Assembly: GCA_006384855.1 (NCBI GenBank)
Contig: VCJN01000945.1
Location: 265,954 to 329,953, forward strand
Reading direction: 5' to 3'
DNA from: Tetraselmis striata
Lineage: Eukaryota > Chlorophyta > Chlorodendrophyceae > Chlorodendrales > Chlorodendraceae
Length of the DNA: 64,000 bases
The notes under the pieces were generated by a model. That model had not been told where the DNA came from. It worked only from the letters and a program-made list of their open reading frames with translations, and made no database searches. Shown here piece by piece: positions 1 through 12,989 of the stretch; position 1 is the stretch's first letter; each line of letters begins with the position of its first letter. The translations under genes and the position numbers were made by a program.

Positions 1-154
1 TGTAAACGCGCGGGCTGCCAGGTAGGGGGGTTGGACCTGCTGGGCGTGTGCCTGCCGACTGCTAGTACATTGCTGGCTGCGCCCTCCGTCCCGCTGAGGC
101 CGCCCTGGCCATGATGCCCGCAGGAAACTCGGCCTCCGGCACGGGCGCCATCAC

Positions 155-1737
155 GTGCCAGGTGCCGGGCAGCGCCGGGAGAAGAGCTCCCCGGAACTGC
201 ACTCCTCCGACCTGGCGGTGCCTTCGCCCGCCCCCCCCCCCCCCCCCCCCCTCGCTATGTTGCAGGGCAGCCCCGCGCCCGCAGTCATTACTAGCCTCAG
301 CAAGTTTCAGTTTCGGGGAGCAGGAGGGCTGAGGGAGGCTGTGGTGGGACAGGCGGACAGCTCCGGGGAGGTAGAGGGCGCGGAAGCGGGGATAGACGCA
401 TGGAGGATCCGTGCGCGTGCAAACTGGCACAGGGGGTTCCGCGCGATTGGCAAGAAGGTGCGCCGCCGCCCTCGCCATGCGCTTGCGGGACGGCAGAGGG
501 GGGGGGGGGGGGGGCGCAGCTGCTGACCCGCCTGTGTGGTCAGGTGACGATGGACATGTTGGGCGTCACGAGAAAGTCCAAGACGCTGACGGAGGTCTTT
601 GCGTCCTTGATGGTGAGGCGCCGGGCCCCCTGGCCTGCCCCACTCCTGCCGTAGATCGCCGCCTCCCCCACACATTAAAAGAGCAGGGGAGAGGGAGGGG
701 GGGGGGGGGGGGGGGTCTCCCCGCTCCGTCCTCATTATCCGGCATCTCTAGAGCTGCGGGTGCCGGCGCACCTACAAGAAGCCCAGTATTACACGAGATT
801 ACTGCGTGCGCCGACTGCAAGCAGCACTTTCTTGTTATCAGGATGTGTTTGAATGTTCCTTGATGCTGGGCGGGCGAAACGCCGGCGCTCTTATATGTGA
901 GTACTTGGCGGTGCGTTGTCGTCCACAGCCAAAAAATCGCGCCTGGCTCCATGCAGCTCTGGCGGCATGCGTCACTGACGTCGTGGCTGCTTGTGAACGC
1001 GCGTTGCCATCAGCGGCCCGGCAGCTCCCTAGCCGACGTCGTGGAGAACAAGCGCAGCGGCATCCTGGACTCCTCTGTGCTGGAGAAGCCGCGGGAGGAC
1101 ACGGGGCGCCAACCGGTGCTGCTCATCCTGGGCGGCGGGATGGCCGCTGGCAAGAGTACCGTGCGGGAGATCATCGGCAAGAGTGACTTCTGGAGCAAGG
1201 TGCGCTTTCCCCCGCTGCGGCTGGACCACCTGCTGCCCCTGCGCAGCATGACGCTGACCACACCCGCCTCTCCTGCGCACCAGGTGGCTCCGGACGCGGT
1301 GGTGGTTGAGGCGGACGCGATCAAGGAGTGCGACCACCTCTTCCGCCACCTCAGGGGCGGGCGCACCAACTACCGGGACGACAAGGACGCCCGGAAGATC
1401 GCGCACGAGTACTCCACGCAGGTGTGCCCCCTTCCCCTCCTGCCGGGAAGGCTCATCCGCCAGCATCGGTCTGTGCATGTCAAGCGAGCACAGGGATCCC
1501 TCACGGGGCAACTCAACACCCCTTCCCTGCGCCGCCCCTGTCAGGCGGCGGAGGCCATCCTGGTGGCGGCCATCAACGAGCAAAAGGACGTCATCTTTGA
1601 CGGCACCATGACGTGGGCGCCCTTTGTGGAGCAGACCATCGCCATGGCACGGGACTTCGAGCACGCGTACGTGTGCGGCCCGGGCTACGTGCCCGCGCAG
1701 CCTGGCGGCACGGCGGGCGTGGAGCGGTGCGCCCCCC

Positions 1738-1770
<33 letters not shown>

Positions 1771-2704
1771 TGGTAGTGCTCATGCAGACACTTTGCCGCA
1801 TTGGGTGATGGATTCCGCTGGGCGTTTTCCGTACCCAGGTACTACGAGCCGCTACCCGAGAAGGAGCAGGAGACCTTCAGCAAGAGGCACTCGACCCGCA
1901 GGCCGTACCGCATTGAGATGGTGAGCGCGTGGATGGGCGGGGAGATGGCTGCTGCCGTGCTGTGTGTCTGTGTGGCACAGTGTAAAGTCCACAACAAATC
2001 TGCCACCACTACACTTTGGGTTTGCCGTAGTGTGCTATTGTTTTTGACCACGAAAGGATAAATCTACATGTATCTATCAGAGCAACCCACCAAACATGCA
2101 ACACTGAAGTCCCAAGTCGACGATGCTGCAAAGCAAAACAATAGGTTTTGGGCCCGCAAACAACCTTGTGAAATGGTACGGTACAGTTGTACTCGTGTGT
2201 GAGCAATGGCCCATGCGCACATGCGGCATTTTCTCCCCCCCCCCCGCCCCGCCCCGCCCCCCCCTCCATTTCCTCCCCTCTCCATCCCAAGTGCGGAATG
2301 TGCTATATTCATGACGATTTGTTCAGGTTGACATGTGTCAGGGTATCAGTTTAATGTTCCTGACGTCCCACATTAGTCTATGAGGGGCAGCGTACCGAGC
2401 GGTGTGATGTGTTCTGTGTTGCGGCTGACGGGCTGCGCACCTGCATGGCCAGATCGGCGTCACGTGCGACCCTGGGCTGGCGGTGTGCCGCGGCATCTGG
2501 CGCTGGCTCTCCGTCGGCCGCGGCGTGCCCATCAGCGCGCAGCTGCGCTCCCACCGCCTCTTCGCGGAGAACTTCGAGCGGTACACCAGGAAGGTGGACA
2601 GCGCAACGCTGTACTTCACCGGCGCGGCGCTCACCACGTTCAACAAGGGACACATGGACACCTCCCCGCAGGTCATCGCGCACTGCAGCTCCGCCACCAG
2701 GGTG

Positions 2705-2735
<31 letters not shown>

Positions 2736-3898
2736 CTTCTCCTTGCCTTTCCCTACTTCTGTTCTCACCTTGTACGAACCATGTATCGTAGCCGCCACGC
2801 TTTGGGCCTGCTGTTTGAACCACTGTTTTTGACTCCCTCACGGAAGAAATATGTGCGCTTCTTGTCTGGCTACTTATCACAATGCGTCACAGTGACAGCA
2901 ATAAGCAGGAACATTCCGACCCGATCGTGCAATGTACGCAACAAATCATCATGTTTGCGACCGGCGAGCCCAAAGAGATTTTATCATCGTACCGTATGCT
3001 AGTGCCGGTGCAAGTTATTCTCTGTGATTTCGGAGCATCTCGAGCCGCCGAGGGGTGTGGTTTCGGAGCATGTTGTGTGCCACCTGCATCCACTGCTCCG
3101 AAACCACACGCTGCTGGGTTAGATCCAATTTATTCCTACCGTGCTCCCACAATTTTAAAACCCTACCTTTACACCCTATACACCCTGTATACACCCTACC
3201 TATACACCCTGTACATCCGCCACCGCTGCGCCGCTGACGAATGGGCTCCACCACCACTGGATGCCCGCAGGATGAGCTGCTGCTGAACAACACCGCGTTC
3301 AACACCTTCAAGCAGCTGCGGATGCTCAACGAGCTTGCCGAGTCGCGCGAGACGCTCTTCAACTTCCCCGTGGCAGTGGCAGGTGGCCCGCTGGCCGGGC
3401 GCTACGAGGGGATGACGCGCGTGGCGGGCGCTGACAACGGCGCAGACGTACCGCGAGTGGTGGGCCGGGCGCATGCTGGCGGAGCGGAAGGCGAGAAGCA
3501 CTACATTCCGACGTCGGACCCGGCGCGAAAGCAGGTAACCCCCAGCCACCACCAGTGCTGTAACCCTGGAATTTTTAGGGTTTGAAACCCTGCATCCCTA
3601 AATCGTTTTATGATCCACTATGTCACAAAGTTTTTTCAGGATCCAAAACCCTATCAATCCTTCACAGCATCAGCAACCTTCCAAACCCTGAATCTTATTG
3701 GCAATTGTACCTCCGCAGGGCCTGCAAGCTGTGTTCCGGAAGCTGGACGCCGGGTTCTGGCAGCGGACCATCCTGCACACGGCGCCGAGTAGCCACCCCC
3801 TCTGTGGCAAGGAGGCAGCGGACATGTGTGTCATCGAGGAGGGGCCGGTGCGTGCGGCCCCCACCCGCTCGGGTGGCACGGGTAACTGCTCTGATTAG
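155..3898 (+). CDS. Zeta-toxin-fold P-loop kinase-like protein, multi-exon
   Basis: Likely exons: 155-457 (5' part uncertain; a poly-C intron may lie at about 214-263), 544-612, 1014-1199, 1284-1421, 1545-1672, 1839-1920, 2453-2701, 3271-3382, one around 3430-3534, and 3719-3898. The 1014-1199 exon has a Walker A motif (GGGMAAGKST) after a hydrophobic strand. The next exons carry an acidic substrate-side segment (VVVEADAIKE) and an IFDGT strand, as in zeta-toxin/AAA-type kinases of plants and algae that phosphorylate a small substrate; the substrate here is unknown. Splice phases agree through 3382. Between about 3434 and 3534 two good-looking stretches (YREWWAGRML, then EKHYIPTSDP) are in different frames, so a one-base indel or a missed splice is likely. 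In bacteria this fold is the toxin of epsilon/zeta systems; no antitoxin is seen here and a housekeeping role is more likely. An exon near 754-830 is possible. Confidence 0.75.
3046..3113. repeat. Inverted repeat / hairpin inside an intron
   Basis: TGGTTTCGGAGCA (about 3060) and its exact complement TGCTCCGAAACCA (about 3101) form a perfect 13-bp stem with a loop of about 28 bases. A degenerate third copy of the left arm lies just before. It sits in the 2702-3270 intron of the kinase-like gene. The right arm resembles a tRNA acceptor strand ending in CCA, and the same word recurs at 14774 and 15032. Confidence 0.6.
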
Positions 3899-6212
3899 TA
3901 GGGTTTGACCGCGTACACCCTAACCTTACATCAGTATCAGGGAATCGATGTATGGTCAGGATCGGCGGGACGATGGTGGATGAGCAGGAAGCATCCTTTC
4001 ATACATTGTTAAGATTATCTTGATATTTATCCCGCCAGCACTTGCTCAGGCGCATTGGATATTTACATGTACAGTACAGCTGAGGCCCTTATAGGCACAT
4101 CTGTTGGATATAAGCAGGCCCCAATTAGGTCCATTCATGCGTGCCGTCAATATCAGCCCCGACCGTCCTATACTGATATCCCATACATAAACTAAATAAT
4201 TCCGATATTGAATACACTCAGCCAATATTTTTTAGACGGATCAGCTCACCGGGTCAGCGTTGATCGATGTATTTCAGTTAGGCGTAATCAAAGTATCGGT
4301 GGTTGAACCTCATGCTGATTATCGGCGGTGGCAGTGAGACGCCCAGTTTTCGGACTGTGGCACTTAGCAGAGTGGGGGTCGCTGGGCTCACGTTGCATTG
4401 GGTCCCGGTGTCGCACTGACGCTCCGCGCTTGGTGTGTCCCCCTCCCCCCCCCCCAAGTCCCCCTTTCAGCTCCGCCAGCGATCCGCCGAACAGCCGGGA
4501 AGCCCCAGCATATATGCCCATCGGAGCGTGCCCGTCGTGCCTACGTTAACCTCCGCCGGAGGCAGCGGGACCCTACGATAGCACACAGGAGGGGCCGGGC
4601 TTTCCGCTGTCCGCACCCGCCCCCAGCGCTCAGCAGGGGGGGCGAGAAGGTCAGAGGCATACGGAAGCGGTCCAGCACCCAAACGGAACACGTGCCCCCC
4701 CCCCCCCCCCCCCCCCATTCCCTTCCCCCTTGGGTGGGGGGCGACTGTAAACTATTCAGCTTGTCCGTGTCGCCAATCGTTTGTCGCCATCCAGGCTGGC
4801 GTATTCGGGTTGCACTGCTGAGTCCGAGACCCGCTCGCCTTCCGCACTGTGACCCGCCATGCTGTGGCCGAGATGCCGGCACGTCAGTGGAGTTTCGCCA
4901 CGGCAGGAAATGTTGCCCCATGCGCTCCCCCCCCCCCCCCCCCCCCCGGCAAAACTCTCCCTCTGCCTGTTGTACCCTTTGCTCTACTCTGCTTTTTGTC
5001 TGACAGCACGCGCGCACATCGCCGCATCGTTGCACAATTGTGGTTTTGTTTAGCTGTTCATTAATCAGTGTATCCGATGCATCAGCCGGACTTTGCCATT
5101 GCTGGGCAGCTGAAGCCGGAGAAGCTGGCTGGGCCAAGCTCGATGCGAGGCGGGTGATGGCTGGTGTCGCTGGCGCCCGGGACCCTGATGGCGCAGTCTC
5201 GGATATCTGATGTATTTCGCCGGGCGTGTCGGTGCTGATAGTGATGGGTTCATGTCGCCGCCCTGAGCAGAGCGTGCCGTTGCCTCGGGACCCCGGGAAG
5301 CTGTCGTCTCGCCCGGGGCATCGTGCCATCGTACAGTTTAGACTGCCATTGGGTAGATGCCACGCGCCCGCGCCATTAGGTCGCCATCTCACGCAGGAAA
5401 CACCCCGCTCAACTGTTCTAGATCATGATCCATCCCGCAGCGCCAGTCTCGCGACTCCCCATACGCCCTCATCGGCAGCGCGTTAGCGCTAAACGTCGTC
5501 GTCGTGTCATGCTCGTCGTCGTGACTGCTGCTGCGACGCGTCTTCGTCGTTGTCGTCGCGCGCGTCGAGGCGGCGGAGGTCGCGTTTGTCGTGCTGTTGG
5601 TGCTTAATATGCTGGTACATATATACAATATACACTATATATATACCTCTGGCCGTCACTAATAGTCAGCATCATAAGTGAATAAATAACGTATGGGCAT
5701 GTGCATGTATGTATGCATGACATGTATGTATGTGTATGTGTGTATGTATGTTTATGATGTATGTATGTTGTATGCTGTATGTGTGTAGTCGCTATCTACA
5801 TGAAATTGTAGCAGCGCATACAATAATGATAATTACATTACTATTGTTCTATGTATAAAATTGATGAGAATATAATCGATTATTATATATAATATGACAA
5901 TAAAATATAATAATAGGCTGCTATATGTTATACATATTGTGGCAGCATATCATCAGCAGTATATATATGTGTTATAGTGTGTTCGGCGCCTGTTTTACTG
6001 CACCACATAGATCTGACGACGAGGAGCACGGGCAGTGGCGGCAGCACAGCAGGCAGCGGCAGCGCGAAGCCCGCGCGGCGCGAGCTCGCGCGTGGATGTC
6101 CCGATGTGACGACGTACTGCGCGTGCTATGGGTCGTCAGGTACTTGTGTCTACGTCATCGCATATATACTAATATTACTACCGGATGACCCATCACAGCA
6201 GAAGCCTATGTA
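3899..6212. other. Intergenic, no supported gene; poly-C tracts and simple repeats
   Basis: No open frame here has convincing coding character. Poly-C tracts lie at about 4439-4455, 4697-4715 and 4928-4946. Between 5640 and 5960 the DNA becomes AT-rich, with a TATG/TGTATG microsatellite at about 5700-5790. Confidence 0.5.
5700..5790. repeat. TGTATG/TATG microsatellite
   Basis: This is an imperfect run of TATG and TGTATG words, followed by AT-rich DNA to about 5960. Confidence 0.8.
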
Positions 6213-7689
6213 TACACCTCTCCACACAAGTCCGGGTCTTGGGGATTCAATTGACATGCACATACGTGGCTGCATTGAGGTTGTGCACGCGTGCATACAT
6301 GTTGCTGAGGGTAGCTAGGTAGTACGGCTTGGGAAAAATGCCGTGACGGCGTGCTACACCCAATATTGCCACGTGTGATAGCCGTTCAATCAGCACTTTC
6401 ACCTAGGCAAAAGTAGAGCGAGTGCCGCTAGCGCTACAAAATCACATATTGCGCCATCCATGTGAATATATAGCCATGGGACACACTGCCCCCGTACTCA
6501 TACCACACTGCTCTTGGTGTGAAATAGCTATCCATCATGAGTGTAGGGCATTGAAACTAGGATATTCAGGGTATGGCACAAGCCCACGGAACCAGCTACT
6601 ATCGAGCAAAATTACAGGGAAAATTACTGTGCTCGTCGCACGTGCGCGCATGAGAAGCTGTAAGGTTCTCGGTGCGGCCTCCTTGCCGTAGGGCTAAGCT
6701 TTCCCATAGTAGCGAGTGCTGGCTACACACCCATAGCACGTCACCGCGAGGCGGGTGGCTCTGGAATGGCGTGCACTGCAATGCTTCAATGCTGGTGGGA
6801 GAACTCACTGGTCATCTCTGTCGTCAACTCCAATCGTATAGATTCCCAATCCACCGCTTGCTGTATTTACATAGATATTACTTGACACGTAATTTCAATC
6901 GTGTACCTCTGCTCAGTCTGCACAGCGAACACCACATACTGCTGTGAAAGAATGGGGATCGGGCGTGGCGGCCGTGCGCATCACTCCAGGAGTCCCAATT
7001 AATATGAGGGGTCGGTGTGCGAGTACACCCGGCATACTGTCACGCCACCGGGTCTTGGGTATTGAGGCACACGTGCCGTGAAGTTTCACGCCCATGATGA
7101 GGCCACATGCCATTGCGAACGTTGCGTTTCGACCTATTTTTTCGTTTGCAGCCGAAACGTGCCTGCACTTGCCGAGAGCCCGGATATAAATGGAAGCTTC
7201 AGTAGAATTTAATGACATGTATTTCTGAATTTTGTGTGTAGTCCTTGCAACGGTATGAATATCCGCGTGTTGATAGGATACTCAAATAGGGTAGCACGGC
7301 AGTTGCGATGGTATTACCACACACCGTGCAGTGGCTTGCGCGTACATTGCCCCACAGCGCCCAACGTCATCCTCGCCCCTTTTCTAACATGTTTCCTCAA
7401 CCATTCATCGCCATCCAACCGCGCCATCTTCTATTCATGCGCGGTGGCACGTGTGGGCCACCAAGCCCAGTGTTGTGGAGTTAACTCGAAACGCCCCATG
7501 TGGCATTGTGACCACGCGTGTGGCGCAGCTGTTCGTTTCAGGGCTTGATCAACTCCTATGACGATAACGGGGTGATCATAAGGGTGCAGTAATATAGGGT
7601 TTCACGCATAAACCTGACATTCAGCTGTCCATCGATACATAACCTCCGATTTGGCAAAAAAAGGCCTCGGACTTATGTGGAGGGGTGTA
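6213..7689 (+). mobile_element. Non-autonomous TIR element, family 1 copy 1
   Basis: The left end begins TACACCTCTCCACACAAGT and the right end finishes with the complement of TACACCCCTCCACATAAGT. The same termini bound copies at 21171-22515 and 39314-40671. Subterminal sequence is also shared: the GGCTGCATTGAGG region near 6269 matches the right end of the 39314-40671 copy read on the other strand. No transposase frame is present. Target-site duplications are not clear. Confidence 0.65.
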
Positions 7690-8489
7690 CTATCGGTCAT
7701 GAGTGATGAGTACATCGTAGGACGACGATCGTTATTGTATTCCTTTCGGCCATCCGCTACAGCAATCCATAAAACGTACTGCACCATCGCTCGATGTCCG
7801 TTCACGCTCTTCATTGCGCCGCCGGGTTGCGGATGACATTTACCAATGCTGCTATTTGCTATTTTCACTTTGGTAACGTACACACCGCCGGCCACTGCCC
7901 CAACAAATGAGCTGCGCAAGATCTGACATCGCAAGGGGCTCTCCGATGTGTGTGCGCGCTTATGCTCAGCAGATGACCTAATTGGCAGTCTAGCTAGGTG
8001 TGCTAGAGAGGCAACGGACAACCTGCCGCTCCATTTATGGCTGTCCGTACGAAAATGGTGAAACTGTGATCGGAGATTATCATTCCGACAACACCACTTT
8101 CTGCCATGGGAAGCCCAGGAGAAGGCAGAGTCCGAGCAGGGAGGAGCCGTGCGATGCCGTGAGGGCTGTCAGTGGTGCGGCATTGCGCTGGGGACCCATC
8201 TGTCGGCAAGGGTAGTGATACAGGGAGCTGCCGGGCCGGAGTGCAGTGTGCGCCCATCCCCCCCCCCCCCCCCCCCCGCCGGGCCAGGCGGCACCATCAG
8301 CAAGGCGCCTCCGGCCTCAATCAGTCACGTTGGCAGACGCTGAAAATCCTTATGCCCCACCGCAAAATTCCCTGCATTTTTGCAAAAGGAATGAGACGGA
8401 TGAACGGCGGGGGGGGGGGGGGGGGGGGGGCATAGGAGGGGAGGAGGGGGTGCCCGTCCAGGGCCCGCCGCTGCTGATGCGCCCCCTTG
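7690..8489. other. Intergenic spacer with poly-C and poly-G tracts
   Basis: No gene is supported. A poly-C tract lies at about 8259-8277 and a poly-G tract at about 8409-8430, just beyond the 3' end of the minus-strand gene. Confidence 0.5.
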
Positions 8490-9819
8490 TCAGTTGCTCT
8501 TCGGCTTCCCGCCGTCCCCCGTCACCAGCTTCTGAATCGTGCTGGCAACGAGCTTCAGGTTGTCCACCATCTTCTGCGCGATCTTCTTCGCCATCTTGGT
8601 GAACCTGCCGGCGCGGCAGCCGGGCGGCTGGTCAGGCCCCGCGACCGGCTGTCATGCGCACGCCGGCGCAGAGTGCAGGGCGCTGCTGTGCCGTGCAGTG
8701 GTGAGAGGCGGGGGATGGCGCGTGAGCGTGGGCATGAGGCGTCATCGCGAGCTTACCGCGCTACAAAGTTCTCCATGTTCACGTCCCTGCCCGGCACTGG
8801 TGCGGGAGGGGGGGGGGGGGGGGGTCAGCAGCTGGGAGGCGGAATGCGACGGCAACCTCTCGCATAAGCCTGTAGCAGCCGCATGCAGAGGGGGCACAGG
8901 CGCAGCGCGGGTGGCGGCCCCACCAAAGTTCTTGCCCGGCGGAAATCGGCCCTCCTTCTCGGGCGCCCCGGAGCTGTCCAGGTCGTCGCGCCCTGCCAGG
9001 CGGCCGCACATCAGCAGGCGGCACGCCGCATCAACGCGACGCTCTCACAGCACAGGCCACAGTACCACACCGGCACTTTCACGAATATAGGCCAGGATGT
9101 CCAGCCCAATGGTGGAAAACAATTCGTTAATTTGTGGCCCGCAACCCCGAGTCGATCGTACAGCGCATCCCACCACAGCATGCGGCCATGCACCGCCCCG
9201 CGCTGCTGCCCCCCGCCGCCGCCGCATTGACACTCAGCATGCTATACTATCGGAGGCTCATAGTGGGAGCGGGCGCTCACCCACGGGCTCGCCCCCCATG
9301 CCCTCCTTCAGCAGCACCGGGCTCCCCTGCATCTCCCGCGACGAGATGATCTGCCAGCGAGCGCAGCAGCAGCGGCGACGCTTAGCACCTTAGCGGCGAC
9401 CGCTGAGCTCGGCGCAGCGGCATGCGCTGCAACGGCAGTGCGTCCGCTGGTACCTCCAGGCCCTCGCAGTAGGGCAGGTCGACCGAGTCGGCCCCCGGGC
9501 GCCGCGTCTTGCTGACGACCTTGCGATCGTTGACGGTATACACCGAGTAGCCAATGCACATGTACTGCGCGCCGGGCGGCATGGAACAGCAGAAAACTTG
9601 GTACGCGGTGGTGGATGCAGTTAGCGGTGGCGATTAGGGCAGAGGGGGGGGGGGGGGGGGGGGGGGGCTCGCCGGACTATCTGTGGCCACCGCGGACTGC
9701 TCACCTTGAAGTCCACCAGCCCGGGGAGCGGGTTGCGCATGTCCTCCTGCACCGTGCTTGGCCGTGTCCGGACCCCGACGCACATCTGCGCAGGCAAACG
9801 GGGATGAGAATGCGCGGAC

Positions 9820-9854
<35 letters not shown>

Positions 9855-10353
9855 TTCGCAGATGGCGGCAGGCATACGCAGGGGGTTGGGGGCGCACCGG
9901 CCCCTGCTGCCGGTCGTGCATGCTCTGGTTGAAGTAGAGAAACCCTAGGCAGCACCGGTTGTCGCCCTTGCGATCGCTCTCCGCGCTACCGGATTCAAGG
10001 ACAGGCGAGCTGCCGGGAGGCGGCCCGGCTGCGCCCTCAGCCGACGGCGCCTTGCTGCTGCTGCTGCTGCTGCTAGTGCTGGCGCTCTCGCTCAGGCAGG
10101 CGGAGGCGGCAGGGCGGGGCGATGGCCAGGTGGCGAGTGGTTGCAGCAGCCCTACCGGCCCTGGCCATGGACTCGTAAGCTCAGGCATCGCGGACCGACG
10201 CGGTGCGAGGTCTCGGTAGTGCTCTCCGGCCGCCTGAGGGTCGGCCGTCAGGGGGGCCATCGGCGGCGCCATCGCCCCCACCACGCAAGCGCTCAACGCG
10301 CCACCGGACGCATAGCCGACAAGCCGGCGAAATCCGGCAGCCGAAGCCGCCAT
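8490..10353 (-). CDS. Unrecognised eight-exon protein, possibly organelle-targeted
   Basis: Exons on the minus strand: 10353-9898, 9785-9705, 9564-9454, 9350-9281, 9205-9071, 8992-8924, 8796-8757 and 8604-8490. All have GT-AG junctions, and the phases fit to one reading frame of 358 codons with no internal stop. I do not recognise the family. The N-terminus (MAASAAGFRR, then a small hydrophobic stretch) looks like a transit peptide or membrane anchor. A Ser-rich low-complexity run follows at about residues 75-100. The middle is well ordered, with CLGFLYFNQS and YMCIGYSVYTVNDRK. The C-terminus is a Lys-rich amphipathic helix (ENFVARFTKMAKKIAQKM). Sense-strand poly-C tracts occupy four introns (plus-strand G runs near 8810, 9645 and 9825, and C-rich sequence near 9210). 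The acceptor of the 9205-9071 exon is the least certain. Confidence 0.8.
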
Positions 10354-11166
10354 TGCCGAAAGCCAGAAGCCTGAAGGTTGCTTCGCAAAGTAGGGGAGGT
10401 GAGACGGGTGCCTGGCGTATGGATGGTGCCGGGGACACTGACGACACAGTCTCGAGTGTCGCTGTGGTTGCTGTCGCTGTTCACTGAGCACGCATCGGTG
10501 TTGGGTTTGGGTACGCGAGCGCGCATCGGTGGTGCTGACGATGATTTTGTTTTTGTCGCCGTGATGAGCGAGATAGCGAGCAGCAGGACAGCCGGACCTT
10601 TCGTGGTCAGTGCCGGGTATTTTGATGGCAGTGTTTTAGACGGTGATCCAACAGTGTTGGAAATTTCGTCACTGGCCTTCAATTAGTCTTGCGAAATGCT
10701 TCGGCAATTTGCTTGATGACTATAACGGAGCGTCGCCTACCCAGGGCTTTCCGTAACTGGATTGCTGCCTAAACGGCCGTCGTAGAGACGCTGCAAGGGT
10801 TTCACTGGTGCCAGTCCTGTCCCGGGGGCGAAAACAAAAAAACAGCCGCTACCCCCTACCCCTGGTGTACCCTGGATATATTAATCCGTAAACCAAACCC
10901 ATCATCACTCTGTAGTGCGCATACGTTAGTTAGAGCACCGACGTAAAAAGTTTCATCACTCACCAGCAGCATGCAGCAGAGTTGCAGCAGCAGCAGCAGC
11001 AGCAGAACGCGTGCCGTTATTGCCTCGCACGGCGCGCGCGATAAGGTTTCCGGAACAACTACGATTTTAACCCGCCGTAGTCGCGCTACACCAGTACCTG
11101 CCCGGAAGGATTAGACCATCACAACTTGATTTCGAGTGCGCCCCCCCCCCCCCCCCCCCACCCTTT
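10354..11166. other. Intergenic / upstream region
   Basis: This lies upstream of the minus-strand eight-exon gene. It has a CAG-repeat run near 10985-11003 and a poly-C tract at about 11140-11159. No gene is supported. Confidence 0.4.
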
Positions 11167-11534
11167 TTGAGCGCTCCTTTTTCTCCTGCTGCATCGACAG
11201 GTACTACAAAGTATTGTCAAAATCCCTGCAAAAGATACAATTGGGCGGTCGCATCATTACTGTTGATGTCATGCAAGGACTACACATTGGCCGGAGATGA
11301 GCTATTGCCGCCTCATGGATTACATGATGCACAAGAGAGAACAATCATGAAGAAAAACTACAGCATGATTAGAGTGTGGAAGTGTGAACCCCTTGCCCTC
11401 CCGACCGAAGCCTAGTACCATACTATGGCTGTAGTGTAATGATGGATGCATGCTACTATGTCACTCTCGCAAATGCTCTTTGACAATGCGCATGGTTGTG
11501 TTGCGCCCGACGGGTGCCCTCGTTCGCCATGCCG

Positions 11535-11680
11535 CATGTTGGTCGCATGTTGGCTGTCGGTCAGCATGTTGGTCGCATGTTGGTTCCATGCATGTTGCTG
11601 GCTGTCGGTTGGCATGTTGGTCGCATGTTGCTCGCATGTTGGCTGTTGTTGAGATGTTGCTGATTGTTGCGAGGTTGCCG
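11535..11680. repeat. Degenerate GCATGTTGGTC minisatellite
   Basis: Words such as GCATGTTGGTCGCATGTTGG recur about ten times with variable spacers (CTGTCGGT, CCATGCATG). The six-frame translations over this stretch are repeat artefacts. Confidence 0.75.
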
Positions 11681-12553
11681 CCCTTTCTGGGTGTGCGCAT
11701 GGCCTCCTTGCTTTCGTTCGCCTGCCTCTTTGCTCCGACATTGTCGCGCAGCCGTACGAGCGGCTTGGCTCCCCTCCAAGTGCACACTGTTAAGTCATGC
11801 AACACAGTTGTCCACTGCATGGTCAAGGCCTGTCTGTAATTCATTGCATATGATTTGTGCCAGCACAGTTAGCAGCACACATAGAGGCATCAAACAAAGC
11901 CGCTATCTATATTGGCATGGTGAGTGTAATACCAGGCGTGCTACAGTCCCAGTTCGCCCTATAGTGTTTTTTCAGTACATCGGTACAAATCCACCGGCAT
12001 CGCACAATTATCGGTTGTCGCGATGCGTCTGGGCTCTACCTGCCGCGCCATTGCTGTAAATATCCCGCGGGTCGCGGCGCTGATCGCCGCAATGTGCCGG
12101 TTGTGGCGGTTCGCCGGCCTCGGCCGCGGTCTATCCGCCGATGCTGCTTTTATCTCGCCCGCCTGACCTCTTCCGGTAGGATCCCCAAGGATGGAGGGTA
12201 AAGGTGGGCACCCCCCCCCCCCCCCCCCCCCCAACTCCCCCACCCCGTCCGCGTGTCGTCGCTCCGTGGTATGCGGGCCGGTCTGGCTCGCCCGCGCGCC
12301 GCTTGTCTCCACAGCGCGCCTCGTCGCTGTAGCCGCCCGTCTAGGGTGATACCGAGGTGGGCGCCAGCTGACTCCTCCCCCTGCATATCTGCGACTCCCT
12401 TAGGGCACTCCGGCTCATGTCTCCTAGCCCCTGAGTCGTTGTCATGCCCCGCCTTCGCCCCCGAACGCCCGCCCCGCCTTCAAGTGCCGGGCTGCCGTCT
12501 CCTCGCGCTCACCGCCCTCGCCCGTTCTCACGGGGCGGCTGAGGGTTTCCCGG

Positions 12554-12913
12554 GTGTTCCGAACGGGTTGGCCGCAGGGCGCCGCCGAACACTATGTTGT
12601 ACTATGCATGGATTCGAGTGACTCACAGGTGGAACACATACGGCAGATGGTGGGGTACGCTGCTAGATATTCTGCAGGTCGGCCGCGGGCGGTCGTACCG
12701 AGGTACGAGGACGCGATTTTATTCCGAACAGCCTTCGCGAGTATAGGCTGCCCCCTCCGAGTCGTAGTACACACCCCCTTCCCACCCGTAGGCGGATCTC
12801 GGAGAGGTCGACGCAACGACGAGGTCGTAGATGAATCATTCTTAGCAGACCCCCCGTACATGGCTGTTGCACCCGCCCGCGGCGCCAGGAGGCGCTGCCG
12901 GGACTACGAGTAG
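12554..12913 (+). other. Open frame of unknown significance
   Basis: A 119-codon open frame with a mixed, non-repetitive composition (for example EDAILFRTAFASIGCPLRVVVH). No family is recognised and no flanking exons can be chained to it. It may be a remnant of a mobile element. Confidence 0.2.
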
Positions 12914-12989
12914 TATTTGAAAAGCCCCCCCTCAGGCTTCCCGGTCGTCGAAGGATCCAAGGATGACCCGCCACAACCGGCCAGCCCGC

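Noticed and set aside
1014-1670. A bacterial toxin-antitoxin module
   Set aside because: The zeta-like domain is spread over several spliced exons in a nuclear gene and no epsilon-type partner is present. It is a eukaryotic P-loop kinase relative.
3541-3605. Telomere-like TTTAGGG repeats
   Set aside because: Only isolated TTTAGGG/CCCTAAA words without a tandem array.
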